A stretch of DNA of 64,000 nucleotides from Micromonospora violae (lineage in GTDB: Bacteria; Actinomycetota; Actinomycetes; Mycobacteriales; Micromonosporaceae): NCBI RefSeq assembly GCF_004217135.1, contig NZ_SHKK01000001.1, forward strand, positions 6,324,001-6,388,000, read 5' to 3'. The notes beneath the pieces are model-generated. The model had not been told where the DNA came from. It searched no databases and worked only from the letters and a program-made list of their open reading frames with translations. Positions 26,728 through 35,118 of this stretch are shown piece by piece (position 1 is the first letter of the stretch; the number at the start of each line of letters is the position of its first letter). The translations under genes and the position numbers were made by a program.

Positions 26728-27378
26728 TCAGCCCTCTGACCGGCGCGGGCCGGCGCCGTCCGGTCGGGCGTCGGGGGCGAGGTCGCCGTCCAGGTCGTCG
26801 CGGGGTTCGTCCAGGCCGACACCATCGGTCGGCCGCTGGCCACGTCGCTCCTGGCGGCTGTCCTTCTCCTGCTGGCGGCGCTCCAGTCGTTGCCGGCGTT
26901 GCCCCATCTCGTCCAGCTCCTCGGCCAACCGGGCCAGCTCGGAGCGGAGGAAGTCACGGGTGGCCACCTCGCCGAGGGCGATCCGCAGGGCCGCGATCTC
27001 CCGGGCCAGGTACTCGGTGTCCGCCTTCTGCGCGGTGGCCCGCCGCCGGTCCTCCTCCAGGGCCACCCGGTCCCGGTCGGCCTGCCGGTTCTGGGCCAGC
27101 AGGATCAACGGGGCCGCGTAGCTGGCCTGCAACGACAGCACCAGGGTCAAGAACGTGAAGGTGTACGGGTCGAAGCGCAGGTTCGCCGGGGCCAACGTGT
27201 TCCAGCCGAACCAGATCGTGATCACCACTGTCATGACCACGATGAAGTTCGCGGTGCCCATGCCCCGCGCGATGCCCTCCGACCACCGACCGAACGCCTC
27301 CGCGTCGAACCGGGGCAGCTTGACGCCCCGGGGTTCGCGTGGCTGGTCGAGACGTTCCGTACGCCGCTGTTCAGCCAT
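26728..27378 (-). CDS. DUF1003 membrane protein
   Basis: A 216-residue protein with two adjacent spans (about 44-62, FIVVMTVVITIWFGWN, and 73-95, TFLTLVLSLQASYAAPLILL) of the DUF1003 family, then a coiled-coil, highly charged tail. Its start overlaps the stop of the upstream MgtE-N/CBS gene by 8 bases. The tight coupling suggests a shared role, perhaps in divalent-cation handling, but the family function is unknown. Confidence 0.85.
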   Translation of the reverse strand: MAEQRRTERLDQPREPRGVKLPRFDAEAFGRWSEGIARGMGTANFIVVMTVVITIWFGWNTLAPANLRFDPYTFTFLTLVLSLQASYAAPLILLAQNRQADRDRVALEEDRRRATAQKADTEYLAREIAALRIALGEVATRDFLRSELARLAEELDEMGQRRQRLERRQQEKDSRQERRGQRPTDGVGLDEPRDDLDGDLAPDARPDGAGPRRSEG

Positions 27379-28657
27379 CCGCGCCGTCCAGCATGGTGTC
27401 GGCGGTGCCCGGGGTGACCAGGGCGTCGCGGTCCCGCCAGTCGCGGGGGAGCGAGTGGTCCAGGACGTCGTCCACCGTCACGGCGCCGACCAGCCGGTTG
27501 TTCCGGTCGATCACCGGCATGGCGACCAGGTCGTAGGTGGCCATCCGGCGGGTGATCTCCGGCAGCGGCGTGGTGGGGCGCAGCGGGTCGATGTCGTTGA
27601 CCACCACCTTGCCCAGCAGGTCGGCCGGGGGTTCGCGCAGCAACGCCTGGAAGTGCACCATGCCCAGGTAGCGGCCGGTCGGCGTGTTCTGGGGTGCTCG
27701 GGTCACGAAGACCTGCGCGGCGACGGCGGGGGAGAGCTGCGGCTCCCGGATCCGGGCCAGCGCCTCGGCGACGGTGGCATCCGGCGGGAGGATGACCGGC
27801 TCCGAGGTCATCACACTGCCCGCCGTGCCGGGGGTGTACTTCAGTAGCTGACGTACCGGGTCGGCCTCGTCCGGCTCCATCAGGTCCAGCAGCACGTCCT
27901 GCTCGGGCGGGGGCAGCTCGTTGAGGAGGTCCGCGGCGTCGTCCGGGTCCATCTCCTCCAGGACGTCGGCGGCCCGCTCCCGGTCCAGGGCGGCGAGAAT
28001 CTCCACCTGGTCGTGCTCCGGCAGTTCGCTGAGCACGTCGGCCAGTCGCTCGTCGTCCAGCGCGGCCGCGACCTCGTTGCGCCGCGCGTCGGGCAGATCC
28101 TGCAACGCGTTGGCCAGGTCGGCGGGGCGCATGTCCTCCAGGACGGCGAGCAGGTTCGCCGTACCCCGGTTGTCGGCGATGCCGCTCAGCCCGCGCACCC
28201 GGTCCCATTCGACCTGGTGCAGATGGCCGCGGCGGGTGAGCCGACCGGTCTGCTCGCGGACGGCGACCCGGGTCAGCGACCACTCGCCGCCCCGGGTGCA
28301 CTCCATGGCGACGTCCACGACCGCGCCGGGCTGGCCGCCCGGGTCGAGTTGCACCCGCCGGTCGAGCAGTTCCTGGAGCACCAGCAGCTCGTTCGGGCGC
28401 TTCTCGAAGCGGCGCAGGTTGAGGGTGCCGGAGCCGAGCACGACGGCGTCCGCGTCGATGGAGGTGATCCGGTTGATGGACAGGAAGATCCGACGACGCA
28501 TCGGCATCTCGGCGACGAGGCCCACCACCTCCGGTGGACGTTTGGTCGCCCGGAGCCGCGCCACGGCGTCACGAACCCGGCCCACCTGGTCGCCGTTCGG
28601 GTCGAAGACGGCGACTCCGGCGAGACGGGCGATGTAGATCCGGGTCGGCGTGCTCAC
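27371..28657 (-). CDS. MgtE N-terminal/CBS protein lacking the transport domain
   Basis: A 428-residue soluble protein with a PRC-barrel-like start (about 1-75; AGVAVFDPNGDQVGRVRD), an MgtE intracellular N domain of HEAT-like helices (about 165-275; AALDRERAADVLEEMDPDDA), and a CBS pair (about 285-410; AMPVIDRNNRLVGAVTVDDV). The MgtE membrane channel is absent, so it has only the Mg2+-sensing half. GTG 28657 stands 7 bases after TAGGCT; an earlier GTG (28663) is one base from that box. It is followed by the overlapping DUF1003 gene, which may supply the membrane part. Confidence 0.85.
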   Translation of the reverse strand: MSTPTRIYIARLAGVAVFDPNGDQVGRVRDAVARLRATKRPPEVVGLVAEMPMRRRIFLSINRITSIDADAVVLGSGTLNLRRFEKRPNELLVLQELLDRRVQLDPGGQPGAVVDVAMECTRGGEWSLTRVAVREQTGRLTRRGHLHQVEWDRVRGLSGIADNRGTANLLAVLEDMRPADLANALQDLPDARRNEVAAALDDERLADVLSELPEHDQVEILAALDRERAADVLEEMDPDDAADLLNELPPPEQDVLLDLMEPDEADPVRQLLKYTPGTAGSVMTSEPVILPPDATVAEALARIREPQLSPAVAAQVFVTRAPQNTPTGRYLGMVHFQALLREPPADLLGKVVVNDIDPLRPTTPLPEITRRMATYDLVAMPVIDRNNRLVGAVTVDDVLDHSLPRDWRDRDALVTPGTADTMLDGADG

Positions 28658-28664
28658 GGGCACC

Positions 28665-28682
28665 AGCCTAAGCGCCTAGTGT
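28665..28682. promoter_or_regulatory. Back-to-back -10 boxes of two divergent leaderless genes
   Basis: TAGGCT on the complement (28665-28670) lies 7 bases from GTG 28657, and TAGTGT on the top strand (28677-28682) lies 8 bases from ATG 28691. The boxes are 6 bases apart, so each gene's -35 region would fall at or in the other gene's start. Confidence 0.6.
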
Positions 28683-28690
28683 TTATCAAC

Positions 28691-29560
28691 ATGTCGACCT
28701 TGGCCTACGAGATCGTGGACGTCTTCACCGACCGCCCCTTCGCCGGTAACCCGCTGGCGGTGGTGTTCGGCGCGGAGGCGCTGGCCACCGAGCAGATGCA
28801 GGCGCTCGCGCTGGAGTTCAACCTCTCCGAGACGGTGTTCGTGCTGCCGCCGACCCAGGTGGGCGTCACCTACCGGGCCAGGATCTTCACCCCGGTGGAG
28901 GAGTTGCCGTTCGCCGGGCACCCCAGCGTCGGCGCGGCGGTCACCGCGTACCGGCGGGGCATGTTCGGTCTGGGGCAGGTCACCCAGGAGTGCGGGGCCG
29001 GTGTGCTGCCGATCGAGGTGACCGCGTCCGGGGCGACGCTGACCGGTGGCACCCCGACCCTCGGGCCGGAGTTGGACCCGGAGCCGTTGTTGGAGATCGC
29101 CGGGCTGGTCGCCGACGACCACATCGGGCCCGCCCCACGTGTCGCCGGTTGTGGGCTGGAGTTCCCGTACCTGCCGGTGCGGCCGGAGTCGTTGGCCCGC
29201 GCCCAGGTGAACCCGGCGGCGGCGCAGCGGTACGGGGTGTCGCACGTCAGCGTCTTCTCCTGGGACGCGGCCGCGCAAACCGCGCACGCCCGGGTCTTCG
29301 TGCCGGGAATGGGGGTTCCGGAGGACCCGGCGACCGGTTCGGCGGCGCTCGGCCTGGGTGTCTGGCTGGTGGCGAGCGGTCTGCTGCCCGGCGAGGGGCG
29401 GTCGGAGTACGCCGTCCGTCAGGGCGTGGAGATGAACCGCCCGTCCGCGTTGGCCTGCACGGTCACCGCGGCGAACGGTGCGGTGGTCGGGGCGACGGTC
29501 GCCGGCCAGGTGATGCCGGTGGCCCGGGGTGAGATCGCCGTGCCGCCTTTCGTGGGTTGA
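28691..29560 (+). CDS. PhzF-family epimerase/isomerase
   Basis: A 289-residue protein of the diaminopimelate-epimerase-like fold. It begins YEIVDVFTDRPFAGNPLAVV with FNLSETVFVLPP, where the Glu is the PhzF catalytic residue, then FTPVEELPFAGHPSVGAA and VPEDPATGSAALGLGVWL. The PhzF name comes from phenazine synthesis, but no phenazine genes are near, so the substrate is unknown. ATG 28691 fits a leaderless start. Confidence 0.88.
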   Translation: MSTLAYEIVDVFTDRPFAGNPLAVVFGAEALATEQMQALALEFNLSETVFVLPPTQVGVTYRARIFTPVEELPFAGHPSVGAAVTAYRRGMFGLGQVTQECGAGVLPIEVTASGATLTGGTPTLGPELDPEPLLEIAGLVADDHIGPAPRVAGCGLEFPYLPVRPESLARAQVNPAAAQRYGVSHVSVFSWDAAAQTAHARVFVPGMGVPEDPATGSAALGLGVWLVASGLLPGEGRSEYAVRQGVEMNRPSALACTVTAANGAVVGATVAGQVMPVARGEIAVPPFVG

Positions 29561-29572
29561 GCGGAGGCGTCG

Positions 29573-30106
29573 ATGCGGGAGGATGCGGGTGTGACGGACG
29601 AGGACGCGCCCGGGGTCAGCACCCCACTGGTCGACGAGGCGATGAAGAAGGCCGCGGTGGCCTGGGTCAGTGTCGCCGGCGGGCCGGCGCTCGCGCTCTG
29701 GTGCGCCCCCCTGGAGGGCGCGCTCCTGGTGGTCAGCGGGCCGGGTGAGCAGGCCGCACCGGGGCTGGCCGACGCGACTGAGGCCCAGGTCACCCTGCGC
29801 GGCGACCACGGTGGTCGGATCGTCACCTGGCCGGCCCGGGTGACCCGCCTCCAGCCGGGCACTGAGGCGTGGGACGTGACCGCGCCGCTGGTGGCGGCGA
29901 AGCGCCTCAACGCACCCGGCCCGACCGCCGATCTGGTGGCCCGGTGGGCCGCCGACGGATGCGCGGTGAACCGGCTCGCCCCGGCCGGTACGCCGCTGTT
30001 CGGAGCGGAGCTGCCGGCCGACGCGCTGGCCGAGCCGCCCCGGGCGACCCCGGCGGTCCGGGCCACCCGCAAGCCGTTCCGCCTGCACCGGGTCCGCCGC
30101 CGCTGA
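29573..30106 (+). CDS. Hypothetical protein
   Basis: A 177-residue soluble protein, 12 bases after the PhzF gene and probably in one operon. WVSVAGGPALALWCAPLEG, LLVVSGPGEQAAPGLADA and VTLRGDHGGRIVTWPARV look like strands of a small beta-barrel, but I do not recognise the family. Two starts are possible, ATG 29573 (GGAGG five bases before) and GTG 29591 (GGAGG eight before). Confidence 0.65.
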   Translation: MREDAGVTDEDAPGVSTPLVDEAMKKAAVAWVSVAGGPALALWCAPLEGALLVVSGPGEQAAPGLADATEAQVTLRGDHGGRIVTWPARVTRLQPGTEAWDVTAPLVAAKRLNAPGPTADLVARWAADGCAVNRLAPAGTPLFGAELPADALAEPPRATPAVRATRKPFRLHRVRRR

Positions 30107-30158
30107 TCAGCCCGCCCGACCGCCGCCGACGGCGCTGATCAGCCCGTCCGACCGCCGA
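30103..30158. repeat. Short direct duplication spanning two convergent stops
   Basis: CTGATCAGCCCG-Y-CCGACC occurs at 30103 and again at 30136, 33 bases apart. The first copy carries the TGA of the upstream gene and the second overlaps the stop of the HAD gene on the other strand. Confidence 0.6.
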
Positions 30159-30858
30159 CGCCCGCGACAGCCGCGTCGGCGTCGACGAGGTCGAGCACCT
30201 CACCCAGGGTGCCGAGTGTCGGGCCGCGCCAGTCCCGGTCGGCGTTGAACACCATGTGCGTGGCCAGATCCGGGGCGGCGAGCCGGACGGCGGTCATCCC
30301 GGCCCGCTCGGCGCCGGTCAACTCCTGGCTGCCGCCGTCGCCCACGTAGAGGCAGTCACCCGGTGCGAGCCCGAGCCGCTGGCAGGCGGTCAGGTAGAGC
30401 GCCGGATCGGGTTTGCACCGCCCCACCTGCACCGAGAAGACCCGCACGTCGAGCAGCGGAGCGACGGCGAGCTGGGGCAGGAAGGCCGGCAGTTCGTGCG
30501 TACAGTCGCTGATCACGCCGGTGCGCACGCCGCGCTGGCGTAGCGCCGCCAGCACCGGCACCGCCTCGGCCCGCAGCCAGGTGTCGGCGCGGACGGCCCG
30601 GTGCCGGGACGCCACCGCCGCCCGCACCGCATGGTCGCTGGGGTGTACGCCGACCTGGGCGCACACCCAGCGCAGGGTGGCCTCCGCGTTGCCGAGCCGG
30701 CCGGTGGCCCGTTCGTAGTAGGTGCGGTTCAGCACCTCGGTCAGCGCGTCGGTGTGACATCCGAGCAGCTCGGCGGTGCCGAGGTGGGCGACACCGCGTC
30801 GCACGGAGTGGGTCAGGGTGCCGAAGAAATCGAACAGCACCGCCTGGTAGCTGGGCAT
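30139..30858 (-). CDS. HAD-superfamily hydrolase (phosphatase-like)
   Basis: A 239-residue HAD hydrolase. LFDFFGTLTHSVRRG gives motif I with Phe replacing the usual second Asp position (DFFGTL; D9 retained and the +2 residue is F), GVISDCTHELPAFLP motif II, CKPDPALYL motif III and YVGDGGSQELTGAERAGM motif IV. The missing second Asp of DxD would weaken phosphatase chemistry, as that residue is the acid/base. The family is clear; substrate and even activity are uncertain. Confidence 0.82.
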   Translation of the reverse strand: MPSYQAVLFDFFGTLTHSVRRGVAHLGTAELLGCHTDALTEVLNRTYYERATGRLGNAEATLRWVCAQVGVHPSDHAVRAAVASRHRAVRADTWLRAEAVPVLAALRQRGVRTGVISDCTHELPAFLPQLAVAPLLDVRVFSVQVGRCKPDPALYLTACQRLGLAPGDCLYVGDGGSQELTGAERAGMTAVRLAAPDLATHMVFNADRDWRGPTLGTLGEVLDLVDADAAVAGVGGRTG

Positions 30859-30964
30859 GGGGGAACGCCTCCGGGCGGTCGAGGGTCACCGGCGCGGAAC
30901 CGCGTGATCGTAACGGAGTGATGACCCTCCGTGCCTACCGTCATACGTGTGAGGATTACGTCCC

Positions 30965-31921
30965 GTGCCCCCACCTTCCCACCGGCCGACCCCGGACCTG
31001 CTGACCACCGGCGCGGTCGGACTGGCCGTGGTCGCCGTGTCGTCGTCCGCGCCGCTGATCGCGTACGCCGCCGCTCCCGCGCTGGCCATCGCGTTCTGGC
31101 GCAACCTGCTCGCGGTGGCCGTGCTGAGCCCCTTCGCGCTGGCCCGACGCCGCGCCGAACTGCGCAGGCTGACCGTGGGCGCGGGCCGGCGGGAACTGGT
31201 GTTCTGTGTGCTGTCCGGGGTCGCCCTGGCCGGGCACTTCGCGACGTGGGTGCCGAGCGCCAAGCTCACCTCGGTCGCCACGTCCACCGCCCTGGTCGCC
31301 ACCCAGCCGGTCTGGCAGGGGCTGATCGCCCGCGCCCAGGGGCGGCCGCTGCCCCGGGTGGTCTGGGCCGGCATCGTGGTAGCGGTCGCCGGCGCGGTGG
31401 TCGCCACCGGTGTGGACGTGGGGGTCTCCGGCCGAGCGGTCCTCGGCGACGTGCTGGCGTTGACCGGCGCCCTGTTCGCCGCCGTCTACACCGCCTTCGG
31501 GGAGCGGGCGCGGACCAGCATCAGCACCACCACCTACACCACCATCTGCTACGGGATCTGCGCGCTGATCCTGCTGGCCCTGTGCCTGGTCGGCGGCGTG
31601 CGGCTGACCGGGTTCGACGGGCGTACCTGGTTGGCCATCCTGGCCCTGGTGGCCGGCGCCCAACTGCTCGGGCACTCGATGTTCAACTACGCCCTGCGGA
31701 AGATCCCGGCGACCACGGTGAGCGTGCTGATCCTGCTGGAGGCGCCCGGCGCGGCTCTGCTCGGCTGGGCCTGGCTGGGGCAGTTACCCCGGCCGTACGC
31801 GCTGCTCGGGATGGCGATGCTGCTGGCGGGGGTGGCGGTGGTGGTGCTCGGCGGTGCCCGCGCCGCCCGGCGGCCGGGACCCACCGCGCTGCCGACCGAC
31901 CCGACCCCGCTCGACGACTGA
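30965..31921 (+). CDS. EamA/DMT-family transporter
   Basis: A 318-residue membrane protein with ten hydrophobic spans in two EamA repeats (about 12-130 and 155-300; GALFAAVYTAFGERART opens the second half and LILLEAPGAALLGWAWLGQ is the typical end of the ninth span). Members export or import small metabolites. GTG 30965 was chosen; the upstream GAGGAT may be a -10-like box. Substrate unknown. Confidence 0.88.
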   Translation: MPPPSHRPTPDLLTTGAVGLAVVAVSSSAPLIAYAAAPALAIAFWRNLLAVAVLSPFALARRRAELRRLTVGAGRRELVFCVLSGVALAGHFATWVPSAKLTSVATSTALVATQPVWQGLIARAQGRPLPRVVWAGIVVAVAGAVVATGVDVGVSGRAVLGDVLALTGALFAAVYTAFGERARTSISTTTYTTICYGICALILLALCLVGGVRLTGFDGRTWLAILALVAGAQLLGHSMFNYALRKIPATTVSVLILLEAPGAALLGWAWLGQLPRPYALLGMAMLLAGVAVVVLGGARAARRPGPTALPTDPTPLDD

Positions 31922-31985
31922 TCGCCCGCCGGTTCCCTCCGTAGCGGACCCGCCGTGCGTCTATCCCGATGAGGAGGGCGATCCG

Positions 31986-32510
31986 TTGACGACTGAGGAC
32001 CGCACCCGGGACGGCTTCGCCGACTTCGTCCGGGCCGAGACCGCCGGGCTGACCCGGCTCGCGTACCTGTTGACAGGTGACCGGCACCATGCCGAGGACC
32101 TGGTCCAGGTGGCGCTCGCTCGGGTCGCGGTGCGGTGGGAGCGGATCGCGGACCCGCGCGCCTACCTGCGTCGGGTGCTCTGCACCCAGGCGGCCAGTTG
32201 GTGGCGCTGGCGGCGGGCCCGCCCGCCGGAGCGGCTGGACGGGGCGCTGCCGGAACGCGCCGGGCCCGGTGACGACACCGATCTGCGGCTGGTGCTGTCG
32301 GCGGCGTTGGCCCGGCTGACCGCGCGGCAGCGCGCGGTCCTCGTGTTGCGCTACTACGAGGACCGCACCGAGACGGAGACGGCGGAACTGCTCGGCTGCC
32401 GGGTCGGCACCGTGAAGAGCCAGACCCGGCACGCCCTCGGCCGACTCCGTGTCCTGGCCCCCGAGTTGGCCGAACTCGTCGGCCGTGACCCGCAGGAGGT
32501 GACCCGGTGA
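31986..32510 (+). CDS. SigE-family RNA polymerase sigma factor (second copy)
   Basis: A 174-residue ECF-like sigma factor starting at TTG 31986, supported by GAGGAGGG seven bases upstream. Region 2 includes FADFVRAETAGLTRLAYLL and DLVQVALARV; region 4 has RLTARQRAVLVLRYYEDRTE and GCRVGTVKSQTRHALGRL. The following partner gene overlaps it by four bases (GTGA). Confidence 0.9.
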   Translation: MTTEDRTRDGFADFVRAETAGLTRLAYLLTGDRHHAEDLVQVALARVAVRWERIADPRAYLRRVLCTQAASWWRWRRARPPERLDGALPERAGPGDDTDLRLVLSAALARLTARQRAVLVLRYYEDRTETETAELLGCRVGTVKSQTRHALGRLRVLAPELAELVGRDPQEVTR

Positions 32511-33883
32511 CCACCCGGCTCTCCGAAGCGCTGCGTCGCCTCGCCGCCGACGTGCCGCCCGCCCGCGTACCGGAAGGGCTCTTCGACGCGGCGCGGACCC
32601 GGCACCGTCGTCGCCGGGCCGCCGTCGCCGGCGCAGTCGTCGTCCTGGTCCTGCTCCTGAGCGTCGGGTACGCGCTGCACCCGGTGGCCCTGCCACTGCC
32701 CGCCGGCCCGCGGCACGACCCCCCTGGCCTGCCGACCAAGCTCGTCGATCCGCCGCTGCGGACCGCTTCGGTGGGTTACTCGGCGCCGGGCGTGGCGGCG
32801 ATGCTCTTCGGTGGCCCTGCCGTGCGTACCAACTGGTTCGAGACGCGGATGGGTGTGGTGGCCGCGGACGACGACCGCTACCGCGTGCTGGACGGTGATC
32901 CGGCCGTCGCGGGTTTCGAGGCGTCGCTCTCCCCGGACGGCCGGTACGCCTGGGTGGGCGATTCCCTGATCGACCTGAAGTCCGGCAAGACCCTTCCGGA
33001 CCGCCCGGACGGCTACCCGCTCGCCTTCGCGCCGAACGGGAAACGCCTGGTCTACGCCGACCCCGACACCACGTTCACGTCCCCGAACACCTATTCCACC
33101 CCGTCCGTCGGGGTCTACGACCGGGATCGTGGGATGGACGTGCTGCGGGTGCCGGTCGGCACCGCCTGGATCCCGCCGGGGCGTACGGCCGCGTTGTCGC
33201 CGGACGGCGACGACCTCGCCCTCCAGATCCGCGACGAGGTCTGGCTGACCCGGGTGGACGACGCGGGCGCGGATCGGGTCGCCGAGCCGTACCGGAAGCT
33301 GCCGTTGGCCGGCGGGCGGCTGGCCGGCGCCGGGTCCTGGCTGCCGGACGGCCGGTCGGTGGCGGTGCTGAGCCGGTCCACCTGCACCGAGTGCCCAGTG
33401 CCGTCCTACCGGCGCACCTGGACGGTGGCCCTGCGGTCCGCAGTCGACGGCACCCGCTTGGCGGACCCGGCGTTTCCGCCGCTGCGCTCCCGTTCGTTCG
33501 TGCAACTGCTCGGCTGGCGCTCGGCGGACGAGGCTGTCGCGTTGGTCGGCGTGCCGGGGCCGGAGGCGGAGGACCTCCCTGAGGAGCACGACATCGCCTG
33601 GGGGCCGTATCACGAGGTCGGCACGGAGGCCGTGGAACTCGTCGTGCTCCGCCGGGGCGCGACCGCCCCGGACGTGCTCTTCCGAACCCCGGAGGGCATC
33701 ACCGACCTGTCGGTCGCCGCCGACCTTGCGATCAGCGGCGCGGTACGCGAATCCGGCCGTCCCCACTACGGGCCGCCGCCGTTCTGGGCGCTCGCGGCGG
33801 GGTTCGTCCTGGCGGTCCTGGTCGCCATGCCCGTGCTGTCGCGGCTGCGGGGCCGGCGCGACCGGCGACGGATCCGACGCTAG
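32507..33883 (+). CDS. Membrane partner of SigE-family sigma factor, beta-propeller-like
   Basis: A 458-residue protein with a short cytosolic part ending in RTRHRRRR, a membrane span at about 39-57 (VAGAVVVLVLLLSVGY), a large outside region with propeller-like repeats (SLSPDGRYAWVGDSL, AFAPNGKRLVYAD, ALSPDGDDLALQI) and a second span at about 423-443. It is translationally coupled to the sigma gene. The likely role is sensing and control of the sigma factor; no standard anti-sigma motif is seen. Its TAG stop shares CTAG with the stop of the opposite gene. Confidence 0.75.
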   Translation: MTTRLSEALRRLAADVPPARVPEGLFDAARTRHRRRRAAVAGAVVVLVLLLSVGYALHPVALPLPAGPRHDPPGLPTKLVDPPLRTASVGYSAPGVAAMLFGGPAVRTNWFETRMGVVAADDDRYRVLDGDPAVAGFEASLSPDGRYAWVGDSLIDLKSGKTLPDRPDGYPLAFAPNGKRLVYADPDTTFTSPNTYSTPSVGVYDRDRGMDVLRVPVGTAWIPPGRTAALSPDGDDLALQIRDEVWLTRVDDAGADRVAEPYRKLPLAGGRLAGAGSWLPDGRSVAVLSRSTCTECPVPSYRRTWTVALRSAVDGTRLADPAFPPLRSRSFVQLLGWRSADEAVALVGVPGPEAEDLPEEHDIAWGPYHEVGTEAVELVVLRRGATAPDVLFRTPEGITDLSVAADLAISGAVRESGRPHYGPPPFWALAAGFVLAVLVAMPVLSRLRGRRDRRRIRR

Positions 33884-34155
33884 CCCTCCCGCACCTCGAT
33901 GACCCGGGTCGTCGGCGCGGCTTCGCCGAGGGCGGTCCGCAGGGCCGCCCGGTCCGGGTCAACCATGAACGACTCGTACCCGGCCCGGGAGTCGAACCGG
34001 ATCACGTGTACCTCGGTCTGCCCGTCGGTGCCGCGCAGCCGCCGCTCCAACCGGCCGCCGTGCCGTTCGAGCAGGGCCAGCACAGCGTCCTCGTAACGCT
34101 CCCCGGCCGCCTCGGCACCGACGGCGAACTCAACGATCGCGACAAGTGTCAGCAC
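33880..34155 (-). CDS. Dimeric alpha-beta barrel (DUF1330/EthD-like) small protein
   Basis: A 91-residue protein. LVAIVEFAVGAEAAGERYED, then TEVHVIRFDSRAGYESFMVD and a final strand VIEV match the ferredoxin-like dimer fold of DUF1330 and EthD proteins, some of which are monooxygenases or isomerases. GTG 34155 lies 7 bases after TAGCGT (34163-34168, complement), a leaderless start; the earlier GTG overlaps that box. Activity unknown. Confidence 0.72.
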   Translation of the reverse strand: MLTLVAIVEFAVGAEAAGERYEDAVLALLERHGGRLERRLRGTDGQTEVHVIRFDSRAGYESFMVDPDRAALRTALGEAAPTTRVIEVREG

Positions 34156-34165
34156 GCCCGTCACG

Positions 34166-35011
34166 CTAGTCGATGCCCACGGCCTTGGCGCTGGCCTCCC
34201 AGAGCCGGGCGGCGAGCTGCGGATCGGCCGCCTTCCGGAACGGCCGACGCGGCCGACGGTCGGCGTAGTAACCCCCGTCGATCAGCCGGGCGGGCTCCTG
34301 GTTTGCCAGCCATACCAGGGTTTCGGCGCCCTTCTCCGGGCTGCGGAACGGCATGAAGCGCATGCCGAACGCGACCAGCCTGCTGTCGTTGGCGAACCGG
34401 GTACGGACCACCCCGGGGTGGAAGCTGTACGCGGGGACGTCCGGCCAGCGCCGGGCCGCCTCGGCGGCGAACAGGATGTTCGCCTGCTTGCTGGTGCCGT
34501 ACGCCCCCATCGGCCGGTAGGCGCGCAGCGACTTGTTCAGGTCGTCCGGGTCGAGGGCCCCGAAGCGGTGCGCGCCGGAGGCGGTCACCACGATTCGGCC
34601 CACCCGGTCGGCGAGCAGGTTGGTCAGCAGGAACGGGGCCAGGTGGTTGGCCTGGATCGACATCTCGAAGCCGTCGACCGTGCGCAGTGGTTGTAGCGCG
34701 ATCGCGCCGGCGTTGTTGGCCAGCACGTCGATCCGGTCGTACGCCGCCCGGAGCTGCTCGGCCAGTCGGCGTACGTCGTCGAGGATCGCGAAGTCGGCCC
34801 GGAACAGCTCTGGGCGCGCACCGGAGTTCTCCCGTACCCGCTCGGCGGCGGCCTGTAGTCGGGCCGGGTCCCGCCCGACCAGCACCACCTGGTCGCCACG
34901 GCAGGCCAGGTGCACGGCGGCGGCCAGCCCGATGCCGGAGCTGGCGCCGGTCACCACCACCAGTCGACGACGCCCAGTGAGATCTTCCACAGGTCCATTC
35001 ACCCCGGTCAT
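34166..35011 (-). CDS. Short-chain dehydrogenase/reductase (atypical/extended, retinol-dehydrogenase-like)
   Basis: A 281-residue Rossmann enzyme with the NADP-binding TGASSGIG at about 21-28, DVLANNAGAIAL, and the catalytic Tyr/Lys in YGTSKQANI. Ser of the tetrad is in VVTASGAHRFG. LSR/RH-type features and the long C-terminal part (FHPGVVRTRFANDSRLV) resemble retinol-dehydrogenase-like SDRs. Substrate unknown. Ten bases separate it from the small DUF1330-like gene, whose -10 box lies inside its last codon. Confidence 0.88.
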   Translation of the reverse strand: MTGVNGPVEDLTGRRRLVVVTGASSGIGLAAAVHLACRGDQVVLVGRDPARLQAAAERVRENSGARPELFRADFAILDDVRRLAEQLRAAYDRIDVLANNAGAIALQPLRTVDGFEMSIQANHLAPFLLTNLLADRVGRIVVTASGAHRFGALDPDDLNKSLRAYRPMGAYGTSKQANILFAAEAARRWPDVPAYSFHPGVVRTRFANDSRLVAFGMRFMPFRSPEKGAETLVWLANQEPARLIDGGYYADRRPRRPFRKAADPQLAARLWEASAKAVGID

Positions 35012-35118
35012 GGCGCGAGGTTACCGTGGCGTCACAACGCCCTTTGGGATCGTTAAGGTCTCGGATCTGTCGTCAGGTGGCGTCGGCATGCCCGCCGGAC
35101 GCTGGAAGGAGCGCATCC

